The translations under genes were made by a program, and so were the position numbers. From Demequina sp. B12 (lineage in GTDB: Bacteria > Actinomycetota > Actinomycetes > Actinomycetales > Demequinaceae): a stretch of 64,000 bases of DNA. The stretch lies in assembly GCF_028823635.1 (NCBI RefSeq), contig NZ_JAPEHU010000004.1:248001-312000 (forward strand), written 5' to 3'. The notes beneath the pieces are model-generated. The model was given only the letters and a program-made list of their open reading frames with translations. It made no database searches and was not told the DNA's origin. Positions 17,873-28,218 of this stretch are shown here, piece by piece. Position 1 is the first letter of the stretch. Each line of letters starts with the position of its first letter.

Positions 17873-18817
17873 ATGAGTGTCAAGACCCGCGTGCTGTCCT
17901 CGCTTCCGCCACGTGCGGCAATGCGTGTCGCGGGGATCGTGGTCGCGATCGTCCTTGGATGCGCGTCGGTGGGTTTCGTGGTCGACGGAGTCGACCTTGC
18001 CGTGCCCAGCGCGGTGGGCTCGGTCGCGGTGCTCGCACTCGCTTTGCGTAGACCCTCCTGGCCGTATGTGGTGTGGTTCGTCGTGGTCCTGGCGGCGGCA
18101 TCGGCCCTTGCCTCACAAGAGTTGGCTGCGGTCGCCGCAGGTCTTGTGGTCGCGGTCGCCGTCATCGTGCAACTGCCGGTGGTGCGGCGATACGGAGCCG
18201 TGGTGGGAGTGGTCCCGGTGATCGTGGCGAACATCGCGGGTGGCACGCTCGAAAGCGAACCTATCTTTGCGGCCATGGGCACCGTGATGGGTGCGGTGTT
18301 GACGATTGCTGCGGTGCGCGTGCTGCGCATCCCCCGGGTGCCGGCGCCTGACGTGGGGCGCCGGGTGGCGTGGGCGTATGTGCTGATGCTGGGCCTCACC
18401 GCGGGTGCGGTCACGGCAGTCGTGGTCCACGAAGACCTGCCGCATGGCATGTGGCTGGTCATTGCGCTGTCCACCGTGCTGGTGCCTATGCCGCATGAAA
18501 CCGTTGCTCGTGGGCGGGTCCGTGTCGCAGGCACCATTGTCGGGGCGCTGGTGGGATCGGCGGTGGCGGCGCTGGTACCTGCTTGGGTCGCGATTGCGGT
18601 GGGCCTCGTCGCGGTGTTCGTGTCCGTTGCGATGATGGTCGCGCAACGCAGGCACGCCTTTGTGGCATACGGGGCACTCGCGGTGGTCGTGCTGGTGGGA
18701 GCGGGGCACGGTGATGTCGCGGTGGACGCCGCCGCGGTACGGGTGGGTTGGACGTTGGCTGGAGCGCTCGTAGCAGTCGGTGCGGGGTGGGCCATCAGCA
18801 CCATCGAGCGCCGGTAG
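17873..18817 (+). CDS. FUSC-like integral membrane protein
   Basis: A 314-residue very hydrophobic protein with two similar halves of four to five membrane segments, joined by a short loop around residue 160 (RIPRVPAPDVGRR). The motif around 192-210 (HGMWLVIALSTVLVPMPHE...) followed by RVAGTIVGALVGSAVAAL is characteristic of the FUSC/aromatic-acid exporter superfamily. It lacks the large cytoplasmic domain of full FusC proteins. Ten bases after the GNAT gene; substrate not inferable. Confidence 0.7.
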   Translation: MSVKTRVLSSLPPRAAMRVAGIVVAIVLGCASVGFVVDGVDLAVPSAVGSVAVLALALRRPSWPYVVWFVVVLAAASALASQELAAVAAGLVVAVAVIVQLPVVRRYGAVVGVVPVIVANIAGGTLESEPIFAAMGTVMGAVLTIAAVRVLRIPRVPAPDVGRRVAWAYVLMLGLTAGAVTAVVVHEDLPHGMWLVIALSTVLVPMPHETVARGRVRVAGTIVGALVGSAVAALVPAWVAIAVGLVAVFVSVAMMVAQRRHAFVAYGALAVVVLVGAGHGDVAVDAAAVRVGWTLAGALVAVGAGWAISTIERR

Positions 18818-19006
18818 GTCGCGCTGCCATACGCCCCTCGCTGCGCTGCCAGTGGTGGTGCGCCATCAGCGAAAACCTGCCGCCGGGGCGTTCTTGCACC
18901 GTCATCTGTCTGGACCCGGTACTAGGGTGAAACAAGATGCGGCGCGTGGCGATGTTGGAGCGTGTCGGGAGGTGCGCACCGGCACCACATCTTGGTGAGG
19001 AGACAC

Positions 19007-20791
19007 ATGACTGCGCTTGCGCAAGAACAGTCCACCGCTCGGCCGCCGGCACGTGAAGGAACGCTCTGGGGTCTGCTCGTGCAATCCGTCAAGCCCTATG
19101 CGCGCCCACTGACCGGGGTAGTGCTGTTCCAACTGGGCTCCTCAGTCGCGAACCTCTACCTGCCCAGCCTCAACGCCGACATCATCGACAACGGTGTCGC
19201 GACCGGAGACGTGGCGCACATCTGGCGCGTAGGCGGGATCATGCTGGCGTTGTCTTTCCTCCAAATCGCCTGCTCGATCGTGGCGGTCTACTTTGGGGCG
19301 CGCGTCGCGATGGCTGTGGGTCGCGACTTGCGCGGCCAGATCTTCGCGCGGGTGGGGTCGTTCTCCGAGAATGAAGTGCAACGCTTTGGAGCTCCCAGCC
19401 TGATTACGCGTTCCACCAACGATGTTCAGCAAGTGCAGATGCTGGTCCTGATGAGCTGCACGCTGCTGGTCACCGCGCCGTTCATGGCCATCGGTGGTGT
19501 CTTCATGGCGCTCCACCAAGATGTGGCGCTGTCGTGGATTCTCGTCGTGGCGATACCGCTGCTCCTCATCGCGGTGATTCTCATCATCTGGCGCATGGTG
19601 CCGCACTTCCAACGGATGCAGAAGCGCATTGACGCGATCAACCGGGTCATGCGCGAGCAGCTCACTGGAATCCGTGTGGTCCGTGCTTTTGTGCGCGAAG
19701 ACCAGGAACGGGACCGTTTCGCTGAAGCCAACGCGGCTGTGACTGAGTCTGCGCTGAAGGCCGGCCGGCTCATGGCCTCGATGTTCCCCATCGTGATGCT
19801 GGTGATGAATGTCTCGTCAGTTGCGGTGCTGTGGTTCGGCGCGGTGCGTGTGGACAACGGACAGATGCAGGTAGGCGCACTGACCGCCTTCCTGACCTAC
19901 ATCATTCAAATCCTGATGGCCGTCATGATGGCGACGTTCTTGTTTGTGTTGGTGCCGCGCGCGTCGGTGTCTGCAGACCGCATCAGCGAAGTCCTCGATA
20001 CCCGCACCAGCGTCGAGGAGGCCGCCCAGCCCGGCACCGCCGATGTCCGCACGGGCCTCGTGGAGTTTGAGGACGTGACCTTCGCGTACCCCGGCGCCGA
20101 GGAACCGGTGCTGAAGAACATCACGTTCACTGCACGGCCCGGCACCACCACCGCCATCATTGGCTCCACCGGCGCAGGAAAATCCACGCTCGTGGGCCTG
20201 GTGCCGCGCCTGTATGACGCCACATCGGGGACGGTCCGCGTCGACGGCGTGGACGTCCGAGACCTGGAGTTTGAAGACTTGTGGAAGCGCATGGGCTTGG
20301 TTCCCCAGCGCCCCTACCTCTTCTCCGGAACGGTCGGGTCCAATCTTCGCTATGGAGCTGAAGACGCCACCGAGGAGCAACTCTGGCAGGCTCTTCGCAC
20401 GGCGCAAGGTGACGACTTCGTCAAGGCGATGCCGCAAGGGCTTGAGACGCCGATGGCCCAGGGCGGCACGACAGTCTCAGGGGGTCAGCGCCAGCGACTG
20501 TCGATCGCGCGTGCCCTGGTGCGGCAGCCTTCCGTGCTCCTGTTCGACGACTCCTTCAGCGCCCTCGATACCGCCACTGATGCCCGACTGCGAGCTGCGT
20601 TGGCAACCCACGCCGCGGACGCGACGGTGATCGTGGTGGCGCAACGTGTGTCGAGCATCGTCGACGCAGACCAGATTCTGGTCCTCGAAGATGGCGAGGT
20701 TGTCGCACGCGGCACTCACACCGAGCTACTCGACACTTCGCCCACGTACCAAGAGATCGTCAGTACCCAGCTTCGAGCGGAGGAGGCGTGA
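19007..20791 (+). CDS. ABC exporter half-transporter with degenerate ATP site
   Basis: A 594-residue membrane-ATPase fusion of the MdlA/BmrC type. Six membrane segments occupy about 20-310 and the ATPase domain about 345-590. Walker A GSTGAGKST starts at 386 and the signature VSGGQ at 490-494 is canonical. The Walker B Glu is Asp515 (LLFDDS) and the switch His is Gln546 (VAQRVSS), so this half supplies a weak hydrolysis site. The ATG at 19007 follows GGTGAGGAG. The stop overlaps the second half-transporter gene, its obligate partner. Confidence 0.92.
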   Translation: MTALAQEQSTARPPAREGTLWGLLVQSVKPYARPLTGVVLFQLGSSVANLYLPSLNADIIDNGVATGDVAHIWRVGGIMLALSFLQIACSIVAVYFGARVAMAVGRDLRGQIFARVGSFSENEVQRFGAPSLITRSTNDVQQVQMLVLMSCTLLVTAPFMAIGGVFMALHQDVALSWILVVAIPLLLIAVILIIWRMVPHFQRMQKRIDAINRVMREQLTGIRVVRAFVREDQERDRFAEANAAVTESALKAGRLMASMFPIVMLVMNVSSVAVLWFGAVRVDNGQMQVGALTAFLTYIIQILMAVMMATFLFVLVPRASVSADRISEVLDTRTSVEEAAQPGTADVRTGLVEFEDVTFAYPGAEEPVLKNITFTARPGTTTAIIGSTGAGKSTLVGLVPRLYDATSGTVRVDGVDVRDLEFEDLWKRMGLVPQRPYLFSGTVGSNLRYGAEDATEEQLWQALRTAQGDDFVKAMPQGLETPMAQGGTTVSGGQRQRLSIARALVRQPSVLLFDDSFSALDTATDARLRAALATHAADATVIVVAQRVSSIVDADQILVLEDGEVVARGTHTELLDTSPTYQEIVSTQLRAEEA

Positions 20792-22869
20792 TGGCTGAGA
20801 ACAACAACACCACGCCGTCGTCTTCGTCGACTGAGGCAGAAGAGCTGAAGGAAGCCGCGCGGGAGCATGATGCCGGTGCTGTCAAAGCACCGCCACGGCC
20901 GCCGCGCGGGGGGCCTGGTCACGGGCCTGCGGCAGCCATGCCCACTGAGAAGGCCATGAACTTTGGGCCTTCGCTTAAGCGACTTTTCGGTCAGTTGCGC
21001 CCCGAGCGATCGCTCGTGATCTTCGTGATTGTGCTGGGCGCGGCATCGGTCGCGTTGTCGGTTATTGGCCCCAAGATTCTGGGTAATGCCACGACCACCA
21101 TCTTCGAAGGACTCATCACCGGCGACGGCGTTGACTTTGACGCGCTTCACCGGATCCTGTGGTCTGTTGTTGCGATCTATGTCGCGTCAGCGATTCTGGC
21201 CCTTGCGCAGGGGTGGATCCTCAACGGAGTCACCCAACGAACCGTCTATCGACTACGCCAGCGCGTGGAAGAAAAGGTTCACCGGCTGCCGCTGAGCTAT
21301 TTTGACCGCAACCAGCGCGGCGAGCTCTTGAGCCGAGTCACGAACGACATCGACAATGTGTCGCAAACGCTTCAGCAGACGCTCAGCCAGCTGTTCACGT
21401 CTGTGTTGACGGTCATCGGTGTCCTCGTCATGATGGTGTGGATCTCCCCGATCCTGGCCCTGATCGCAGTGGTGTCGATTCCACTCACGCTGGTGATCGT
21501 CGCGCAAGTGGCCAAGCGCAGCCAAGTGAAGTTCGTCGCCCAGTGGAAGCACACCGGCGAACTCAATGGACAGATCGAAGAGACCTACACCGGCCACTCA
21601 TTGGTCAAGGTGTTCGGGCGTCAGGACGTCACTCAGCGGGAGTTCGACGAGAAGAACGACGAGCTTTACCAGGCAAGCTTCGGAGCCCAGTTCATCTCCG
21701 GAATCATCATGCCGGCCGCGATGTTCGTGGGAAACCTGGTGTACGTCGCCGTCGCAGTGGTGGGTGGCGTGATGGTGGCGAACGGCTCACTTCCCATCGG
21801 TGACGTGCAGGCCTTCATTCAGTATTCACGACAGTTCCAGCAGCCTCTCAGCCAGCTGGGGTCGATGTTTAACCTTCTGCAGTCTGGTGTAGCGAGCGCT
21901 GAACGTGTCTTCGAGTTCCTTGATGCAGACGATCAGACGGAAGACGACGACCCTGCCGACACCCCCGAGGAGTTCCACGGACGCCTGGACTTCGAGGACG
22001 TCAAGTTCTCCTACGAGGAGGACAAGCCCCTCATCACCGGCCTCTCCTTGACCGCGGAGCCCGGCAAGACCGTGGCGATTGTGGGGCCCACGGGCGCTGG
22101 AAAGACAACGCTGGTGAACCTGATCATGCGTTTCTACGAACTCGACGGCGGCCGCATCACCTTGGACGGCACGGACATCGCCCGCATGACGCGTCACGAC
22201 CTGCGGTCCCGCACCGGCATGGTGCTGCAAGATGCCTGGCTGTTCGGCGGCACCATTCGGGAGAACATCGCTTACGGCCGCCCTGACGCCACCGAAGAGG
22301 AGATCCTCGACGCCGCTAAGGCTGCCTACGTGGACCGCTTTGTGCACTCCCTGCCAGACGGATACGACACCGTTCTTGACGATGACGCGACCAACGTCTC
22401 CGTGGGTGAGCGCCAGCTCATCACCATCGCCCGCGCTTTCGTGGCAAAGCCCAGCGTGTTGATCCTCGACGAGGCCACGAGCTCCGTCGACACCCGTACC
22501 GAACTCTTGGTGCAGCGCGCCATGGAAGATTTGCGTAAGGACCGCACCAGCTTTGTGATTGCGCACCGACTGTCAACGATTCGGGACGCTGATCTCATCT
22601 TGGTGATGGAGCACGGCGACATTGTCGAACAAGGCAACCACGACGAACTTGTGGCCGCCAAGGGTGCCTACGCCCGCTTGTATGAGGCGCAGTTCTCCGC
22701 GCCGGTCGACGATGTCGATGACCCAGCGCCCGCGACAGGGCAGGTCCCCGTCGTCGCCTTGGATGCCGAACTCGCCGCGGATGCGGCGATGACCGGGATC
22801 CCCGCAATGCCCGTGGAAGGGACCACCGAAGGGGACGACGAGCCGCCTTTGACTGGTGAAGCGCGATAG
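20791..22869 (+). CDS. ABC exporter half-transporter with canonical Walker B, degenerate signature
   Basis: A 692-residue partner of the upstream half-transporter. A disordered N-terminus of about 60 residues (rich in N, S, P, G) precedes six membrane segments. The ATPase domain has Walker A GPTGAGKTT at 432, catalytic Glu561 (LILDEATSSVD) and His592, but the signature reads VSVGERQ (536-542) in place of LSGGQ. Together with the first half this gives one consensus and one degenerate ATP site, as in BmrCD and TM287/288. The ATG at 20791 is preferred over GTG 20788 for spacing to GGAGGAGG. Substrate unknown. Confidence 0.92.
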   Translation: MAENNNTTPSSSSTEAEELKEAAREHDAGAVKAPPRPPRGGPGHGPAAAMPTEKAMNFGPSLKRLFGQLRPERSLVIFVIVLGAASVALSVIGPKILGNATTTIFEGLITGDGVDFDALHRILWSVVAIYVASAILALAQGWILNGVTQRTVYRLRQRVEEKVHRLPLSYFDRNQRGELLSRVTNDIDNVSQTLQQTLSQLFTSVLTVIGVLVMMVWISPILALIAVVSIPLTLVIVAQVAKRSQVKFVAQWKHTGELNGQIEETYTGHSLVKVFGRQDVTQREFDEKNDELYQASFGAQFISGIIMPAAMFVGNLVYVAVAVVGGVMVANGSLPIGDVQAFIQYSRQFQQPLSQLGSMFNLLQSGVASAERVFEFLDADDQTEDDDPADTPEEFHGRLDFEDVKFSYEEDKPLITGLSLTAEPGKTVAIVGPTGAGKTTLVNLIMRFYELDGGRITLDGTDIARMTRHDLRSRTGMVLQDAWLFGGTIRENIAYGRPDATEEEILDAAKAAYVDRFVHSLPDGYDTVLDDDATNVSVGERQLITIARAFVAKPSVLILDEATSSVDTRTELLVQRAMEDLRKDRTSFVIAHRLSTIRDADLILVMEHGDIVEQGNHDELVAAKGAYARLYEAQFSAPVDDVDDPAPATGQVPVVALDAELAADAAMTGIPAMPVEGTTEGDDEPPLTGEAR

Positions 22870-22879
22870 CGAGTCCGCC

Positions 22880-23641
22880 CTATGGGGCGTGGGGCCCTCC
22901 GGGTGGCGGCTCGAGAGTGCTGTCGTGGCGCTCGGGCGGTAGCCCGGTGCGTTCGGCGCGGCGGAGTGTGCGCTGCCTGACCCGGCGTTGAGCCTCGCGG
23001 CGTTTGCGTAGTTGATAGGCCTCGCGACGCGGCTGGGGCACGGTGACGTGGAAGATGGGCCCCAGCAGTCTCACAGCCATCGCCACTGCCACCGCAATCA
23101 CCACGACCCATAGCTCGTCCAGGTAGGAGTAGACGGCGGTGTACGTCAGGGACGCAGCCAGCCCCGCGACCGCGGCAGGTGGTCCCACGTACATGATCGA
23201 GGACGGCCTGCCCTGAAGCGCGTCCGCGATCACGACGCCACCCACGGACGCGCAGGTGCCGATGAGGACCACCGCGACCGGCTTGAGCCCGGCAATCAAC
23301 GCCGCATTCGCTCCCACACAGGCAAACAGGCCGATGCTGAGGCTGTCGAGTGCCCACAGCACCTTGGAGAGCTTCTTGAGATACACCAGCGCGAGCGCGC
23401 CGATGACGGTGGCCACTGCGGCGGTGATGAGATAGGCGGGGTCTCGAAACGCCGCGGGGGGCAGGTTCCCGAGCAGCACGTCACGCACCACACCACCACC
23501 AAAGCCCAGTGCGGCTGCGAGGGTGAACACGCCCACGATGTCGGTGTGTTCTTCCTCGCCAGCGCGGATCGAACCCAGGAGTGCGCCCACGAACACAGCC
23601 ACCAAGTTGATGGCGAGCGGGATATCAAGAGCCTCAGGCAT
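22880..23641 (-). CDS. TRIC-type cation channel family protein (two UPF0126 domains)
   Basis: A 253-residue membrane protein with seven hydrophobic segments and an internal duplication: GFGGGVVRDVLLGNLPP in the first half and GTCASVGGVVIADALQG in the second. This is the pattern of bacterial TRIC channels (YicG-like), trimeric K+/cation channels. The C-terminal ~50 residues are Arg/Pro-rich and cytoplasmic. The ATG at 23641 was chosen because a TACTCT -10 box lies 6 bp upstream; a GTG two codons earlier would abut that box. Convergent with the ABC exporter, 10 bp away. Confidence 0.82.
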   Translation of the reverse strand: MPEALDIPLAINLVAVFVGALLGSIRAGEEEHTDIVGVFTLAAALGFGGGVVRDVLLGNLPPAAFRDPAYLITAAVATVIGALALVYLKKLSKVLWALDSLSIGLFACVGANAALIAGLKPVAVVLIGTCASVGGVVIADALQGRPSSIMYVGPPAAVAGLAASLTYTAVYSYLDELWVVVIAVAVAMAVRLLGPIFHVTVPQPRREAYQLRKRREAQRRVRQRTLRRAERTGLPPERHDSTLEPPPGGPHAP

Positions 23642-23647
23642 GAGCAC

Positions 23648-23653
23648 AGAGTA
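23648..23653 (-). promoter_or_regulatory. -10 box (TACTCT) of the TRIC gene, leaderless type
   Basis: Six bases before the ATG on the minus strand, with no ribosome site. Confidence 0.5.
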
Positions 23654-23737
23654 GGGAGGGAAAGTCCCGGGATCGTGCCATCGAGGTCACGACACGCGCA
23701 TCGGTGCCATTGCGCATGGCCTACCGTTCACAGCGGA

Positions 23738-24055
23738 CTAGCCCAAGAGCTTTGCCTTCGCGGCAGCGAACTCGGCCTCGGAGAGCACTCCAGCCGCCTT
23801 CATCTCTGCAAGCTTCGAAAGCTGAGCCATGAGGTCGTCGCTGGCCCCGGACGCCTGGACGGCAGCCGGTGCCGCTGGTGCCGCCTGCACCTGCGCAGCC
23901 TGTTGCTGTTCCACATACTGCTGTTGCTGGCGCGCTTGTGCACGGCCTGCTTGACGCCTTGCCACACCTCCCGACACCGCGGTTGCGGTACCCGAGATCA
24001 CTGCAGTGCGTGCCATCGTCCCCAACAGGCCGGGACGGCCAATCCGACGAGCCAT
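23738..24055 (-). CDS. SHOCT domain protein
   Basis: A 105-residue protein. It has a basic N-terminus with a short hydrophobic stretch (TMARTAVISGTATAVSGGVA), a Gln/Ala-rich linker (ARQQQQYVEQQQAAQ), and a C-terminal SHOCT motif (DLMAQLSKLAEMKAAGVLSEAEFAAAKAKLLG region), a short helical module that often mediates oligomerisation. It starts one base after the stop of the DUF6325-type gene, so the two are translationally coupled. Role unknown; the co-occurrence suggests a complex. Confidence 0.8.
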   Translation of the reverse strand: MARRIGRPGLLGTMARTAVISGTATAVSGGVARRQAGRAQARQQQQYVEQQQAAQVQAAPAAPAAVQASGASDDLMAQLSKLAEMKAAGVLSEAEFAAAKAKLLG

Positions 24056-24056
24056 G

Positions 24057-24500
24057 TCAGTTCCCCTCGCCTTCCAGAGCTGCGATCTCTGCCAGGACTT
24101 CTTCCACCACCGGCCCCGGGACACGAATGGTGTCGACGAGTTCGCCGCCGGCCTCCTGCACAGCGGCACTCAGTGGTTTGAACCACGTGTGCTCAAACAC
24201 CAGCATCGCCGCGGCGCCGCCGACAGGCAGGTCAGCCGCAAGGTCCTCGACGTCTTCCTCGGACACCAAACCGTCGACCCGGTCCAGCAACGACGCCAGC
24301 TGAGTGATGGCGGCATCGTCTGTCTCTTGATCGAGCTCGACGTACTCCAGATCATCGTCTCCGACCCGGCGCACGAAGACCCCGTCGATGATGCTGATCG
24401 TCCCTGACTCCACCAATGCGGTGAGTTCCTTCACAATGTCGCCCTTGAACTCGCCTCCGTGAAACGCGATGACGGCGATCTCGACTGGTCCCATACTCAC
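24057..24500 (-). CDS. DUF6325/DUF1269-like protein
   Basis: A 147-residue acidic soluble protein. The first part (EIAVIAFHGGEFKGDIVKEL, then a segment with VESGTISIIDGVF) resembles membrane-associated DUF1269 proteins but without their transmembrane hairpin. A conserved-looking AAAMLVFEHTWFKPLSAAV follows. These features match actinobacterial DUF6325 proteins, which are commonly next to SHOCT proteins, as here. The GTG at 24500 has AAGGAT 8 bp upstream; the ATG at 24494 is an alternative. Function unknown. Confidence 0.7.
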   Translation of the reverse strand: MSMGPVEIAVIAFHGGEFKGDIVKELTALVESGTISIIDGVFVRRVGDDDLEYVELDQETDDAAITQLASLLDRVDGLVSEEDVEDLAADLPVGGAAAMLVFEHTWFKPLSAAVQEAGGELVDTIRVPGPVVEEVLAEIAALEGEGN

Positions 24501-24843
24501 GTGTCCACATCCTTGTGTTGGTCGCAGTGGTGTGCTTGCGCGGGCCATACGAACCCGTCACTTCGCAGGCTATTGCCGCAGCGCGGCCCCGGCAACCGCT
24601 AGCCCCTTCACCGACTCATCCCGACCCGTACGACACGTCGGTCGTGTCCTGGTTGAGCCGTGTGTAACGGCGGTGGTAGCCTGGTCTTGCTTCCCCCGGT
24701 TGGCACAGGGCCCCGGCGGATAGCAATCCCTAGGTTTTCAGGCGTTTGCGGACGACGGCGTACGCGCACACCCCGGCGCCTGCAGAGGGGGATTCTCGCA
24801 CTCAATCAAGAGCCACCCTGGCTCGTGCGAGGGAAGGATAAGC
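24501..24843 (+). promoter_or_regulatory. Promoter and long structured leader of rho
   Basis: This 343-bp stretch holds no convincing gene. TTGAGC (24653-24658) and TAGCCT (24677-24682), 18 bp apart, form a plausible promoter, giving a leader of about 155 nt. A hairpin GACACG/CGTGTC lies at 24632-24648. Just before the ribosome site GGGAAGGA, a two-part stem forms from CGCAC/GTGCG (24797-24801, 24825-24829) and GAGCCA/TGGCTC (24810-24815, 24819-24824). rho leaders are autoregulated in other bacteria; a similar role here is inference. Confidence 0.5.
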
Positions 24844-26715
<1,872 letters not shown>

Positions 26716-26728
26716 CTCGCACTAGCGC

Positions 26729-26765
26729 AAGGCCCGGGCCAACCGAAAGGTTGGACCCGGGCCTT
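26729..26765 (+). terminator. Strong hairpin terminator after rho
   Basis: Arms of 16 and 17 nt (26729-26744 with 26749-26765) with one bulged A and a GAAA tetraloop, 13 bp after the rho stop. No long T tract follows, which is usual in actinobacteria. It separates rho from rpmE. Confidence 0.85.
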
Positions 26766-26897
26766 CTGCATACTGGGTTGTGTGCCAACGCGAGTTAGCC
26801 CTGGCCTTGACAGTCATGGCAGAATAGATCGCTGGCCGTCCGGTTCACCGACCACGAAATCCGTGCAAGGACCCGGAGGCACCTCTAAAGGGAGATC

Positions 26898-27107
26898 ATG
26901 AAGAAGGACATCCACCCCGAGTACGTGGCCACCACTGTCACGTGCACCTGTGGCAGCACGTTCGAGACCAACTCGACGGTCACTGCCGGTCAGATCCACG
27001 TTGAGGTCTGCTCCGCTTGCCACCCGTTCTACACCGGCAAGCAGAAGATCATGGACACCGGTGGTCGTGTGGCGCGCTTCGAAAAGCGCTACGGCAACAA
27101 GAAGTAA
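26898..27107 (+). CDS. rpmE: 50S ribosomal protein L31 (zinc-binding form)
   Basis: A 69-residue bL31. Cys16, Cys18, Cys38 and Cys41 (TCTCG and [14 protein letters not shown]) form the zinc-binding set that marks the C+ form made under zinc sufficiency. It is preceded by AAGGGAG. A TTGACA at 26807-26812 could be a -35 hexamer, but no well-spaced -10 is evident. prfA follows 24 bp downstream. Confidence 0.96.
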   Translation: MKKDIHPEYVATTVTCTCGSTFETNSTVTAGQIHVEVCSACHPFYTGKQKIMDTGGRVARFEKRYGNKK

Positions 27108-27131
27108 CGCCGGAACAACTTTTACGACGAC

Positions 27132-28217
27132 GTGGCCGAAGCCTTCGCAGCGGTCCAGCCTTTGCTGGCCGAATACGCCGATATTGAGCAGCAGCTTGCT
27201 GACCCCGCTATCCATGCCGATGCGGGGCGTTCGCGCACGCTCGGCCGGCGTTTTGCGGAGCTCGGCCGCGTCGTCGCTGCCCATCGTGCCTGGGCTACCG
27301 CGCACGATGATCTTGAGGCAGCGCAAGAAATGGCGGAAGTGGACCCTGAGTTCGCTGCAGAGATCCCCGCGCTTGAAGAGGCTGCCAACGAGGCAACCGA
27401 GACGCTGCGCCGGATCCTGATTCCGCGTGACCCGGACGATGCTCGCGACGTGATCGTGGAGATCAAGTCCGGTGAAGGTGGCGAGGAGTCAGCGCTGTTC
27501 GCTGGCGATTTGCTGAAGATGTACCTGAAGTACGCCGAGTCCAAGGGCTGGAAGGCTGAGATTCTCGAAGCCACCGAGACCGACATGGGTGGCTACAAGG
27601 ACATCTCTGTTGCCGTGAAGTACAAGGGCAACCCGGAGCCGGAGGACGGCGTGTGGGCTCACCTGAAGTACGAGGGCGGCGTGCACCGTGTCCAGCGTGT
27701 TCCGGCAACGGAGTCGCAGGGCCGTATTCACACGTCCGCGGCCGGCGTGCTGGTGTACCCGGAGGCGGAAGAGGTCGAGGATGTCGAGCTCGACATGAAC
27801 GAGGTGCGCGTGGACGTGTACCGCTCGTCTGGTCCGGGTGGTCAGTCGGTGAACACCACTGACTCGGCTGTCCGTTTGACGCACATTCCCACGGGCATCG
27901 TGGTGAGCTGCCAGAACGAGAAGAGCCAGCTCCAGAACAAGGAGTCGGCCATGCGTATCTTGCGAGCCCGCTTGCTCGCGGCCCAGAAGGAGGCTGCGGA
28001 GGCTGAGGCGCAGGATATGCGTAAGTCGCAGGTACGCACGGTGGACCGCTCGGAGCGCATCCGCACCTACAACTTCCCCGAAAACCGGATCGCGGATCAC
28101 CGCACTGGTTATAAGGCATACAACTTGGATCACGTGCTCGCGGGCGACCTTCAGCCGGTCATTCAGTCAGCGATCGATGCTGACGAGGCCGCGCGTCTGG
28201 CCGCGCACGAGGCCTGA
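27132..28217 (+). CDS. prfA: Peptide chain release factor 1
   Basis: A 361-residue class I release factor reading UAA and UAG. The catalytic GGQ motif lies at 236-238 in [17 protein letters not shown], and the stop-codon recognition loop in the PAT/PVT position reads VPATESQGR. The GTG start at 27132 gives the N-terminus expected of the family ([21 protein letters not shown]) though no clear ribosome site is seen, so translation may be coupled to rpmE. Its modifying enzyme PrmC is encoded next. Confidence 0.95.
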   Translation: MAEAFAAVQPLLAEYADIEQQLADPAIHADAGRSRTLGRRFAELGRVVAAHRAWATAHDDLEAAQEMAEVDPEFAAEIPALEEAANEATETLRRILIPRDPDDARDVIVEIKSGEGGEESALFAGDLLKMYLKYAESKGWKAEILEATETDMGGYKDISVAVKYKGNPEPEDGVWAHLKYEGGVHRVQRVPATESQGRIHTSAAGVLVYPEAEEVEDVELDMNEVRVDVYRSSGPGGQSVNTTDSAVRLTHIPTGIVVSCQNEKSQLQNKESAMRILRARLLAAQKEAAEAEAQDMRKSQVRTVDRSERIRTYNFPENRIADHRTGYKAYNLDHVLAGDLQPVIQSAIDADEAARLAAHEA

Positions 28218-28218
28218 C

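Noticed and set aside
17281-24500. Genomic island or prophage between thrB and rho
   Set aside because: No integrase, phage gene, flanking repeat or composition change was visible.
26807-26830. Canonical sigma-70 type promoter for rpmE (TTGACA with TAGATC)
   Set aside because: The two hexamers are only 12 bp apart, too close for a standard promoter.
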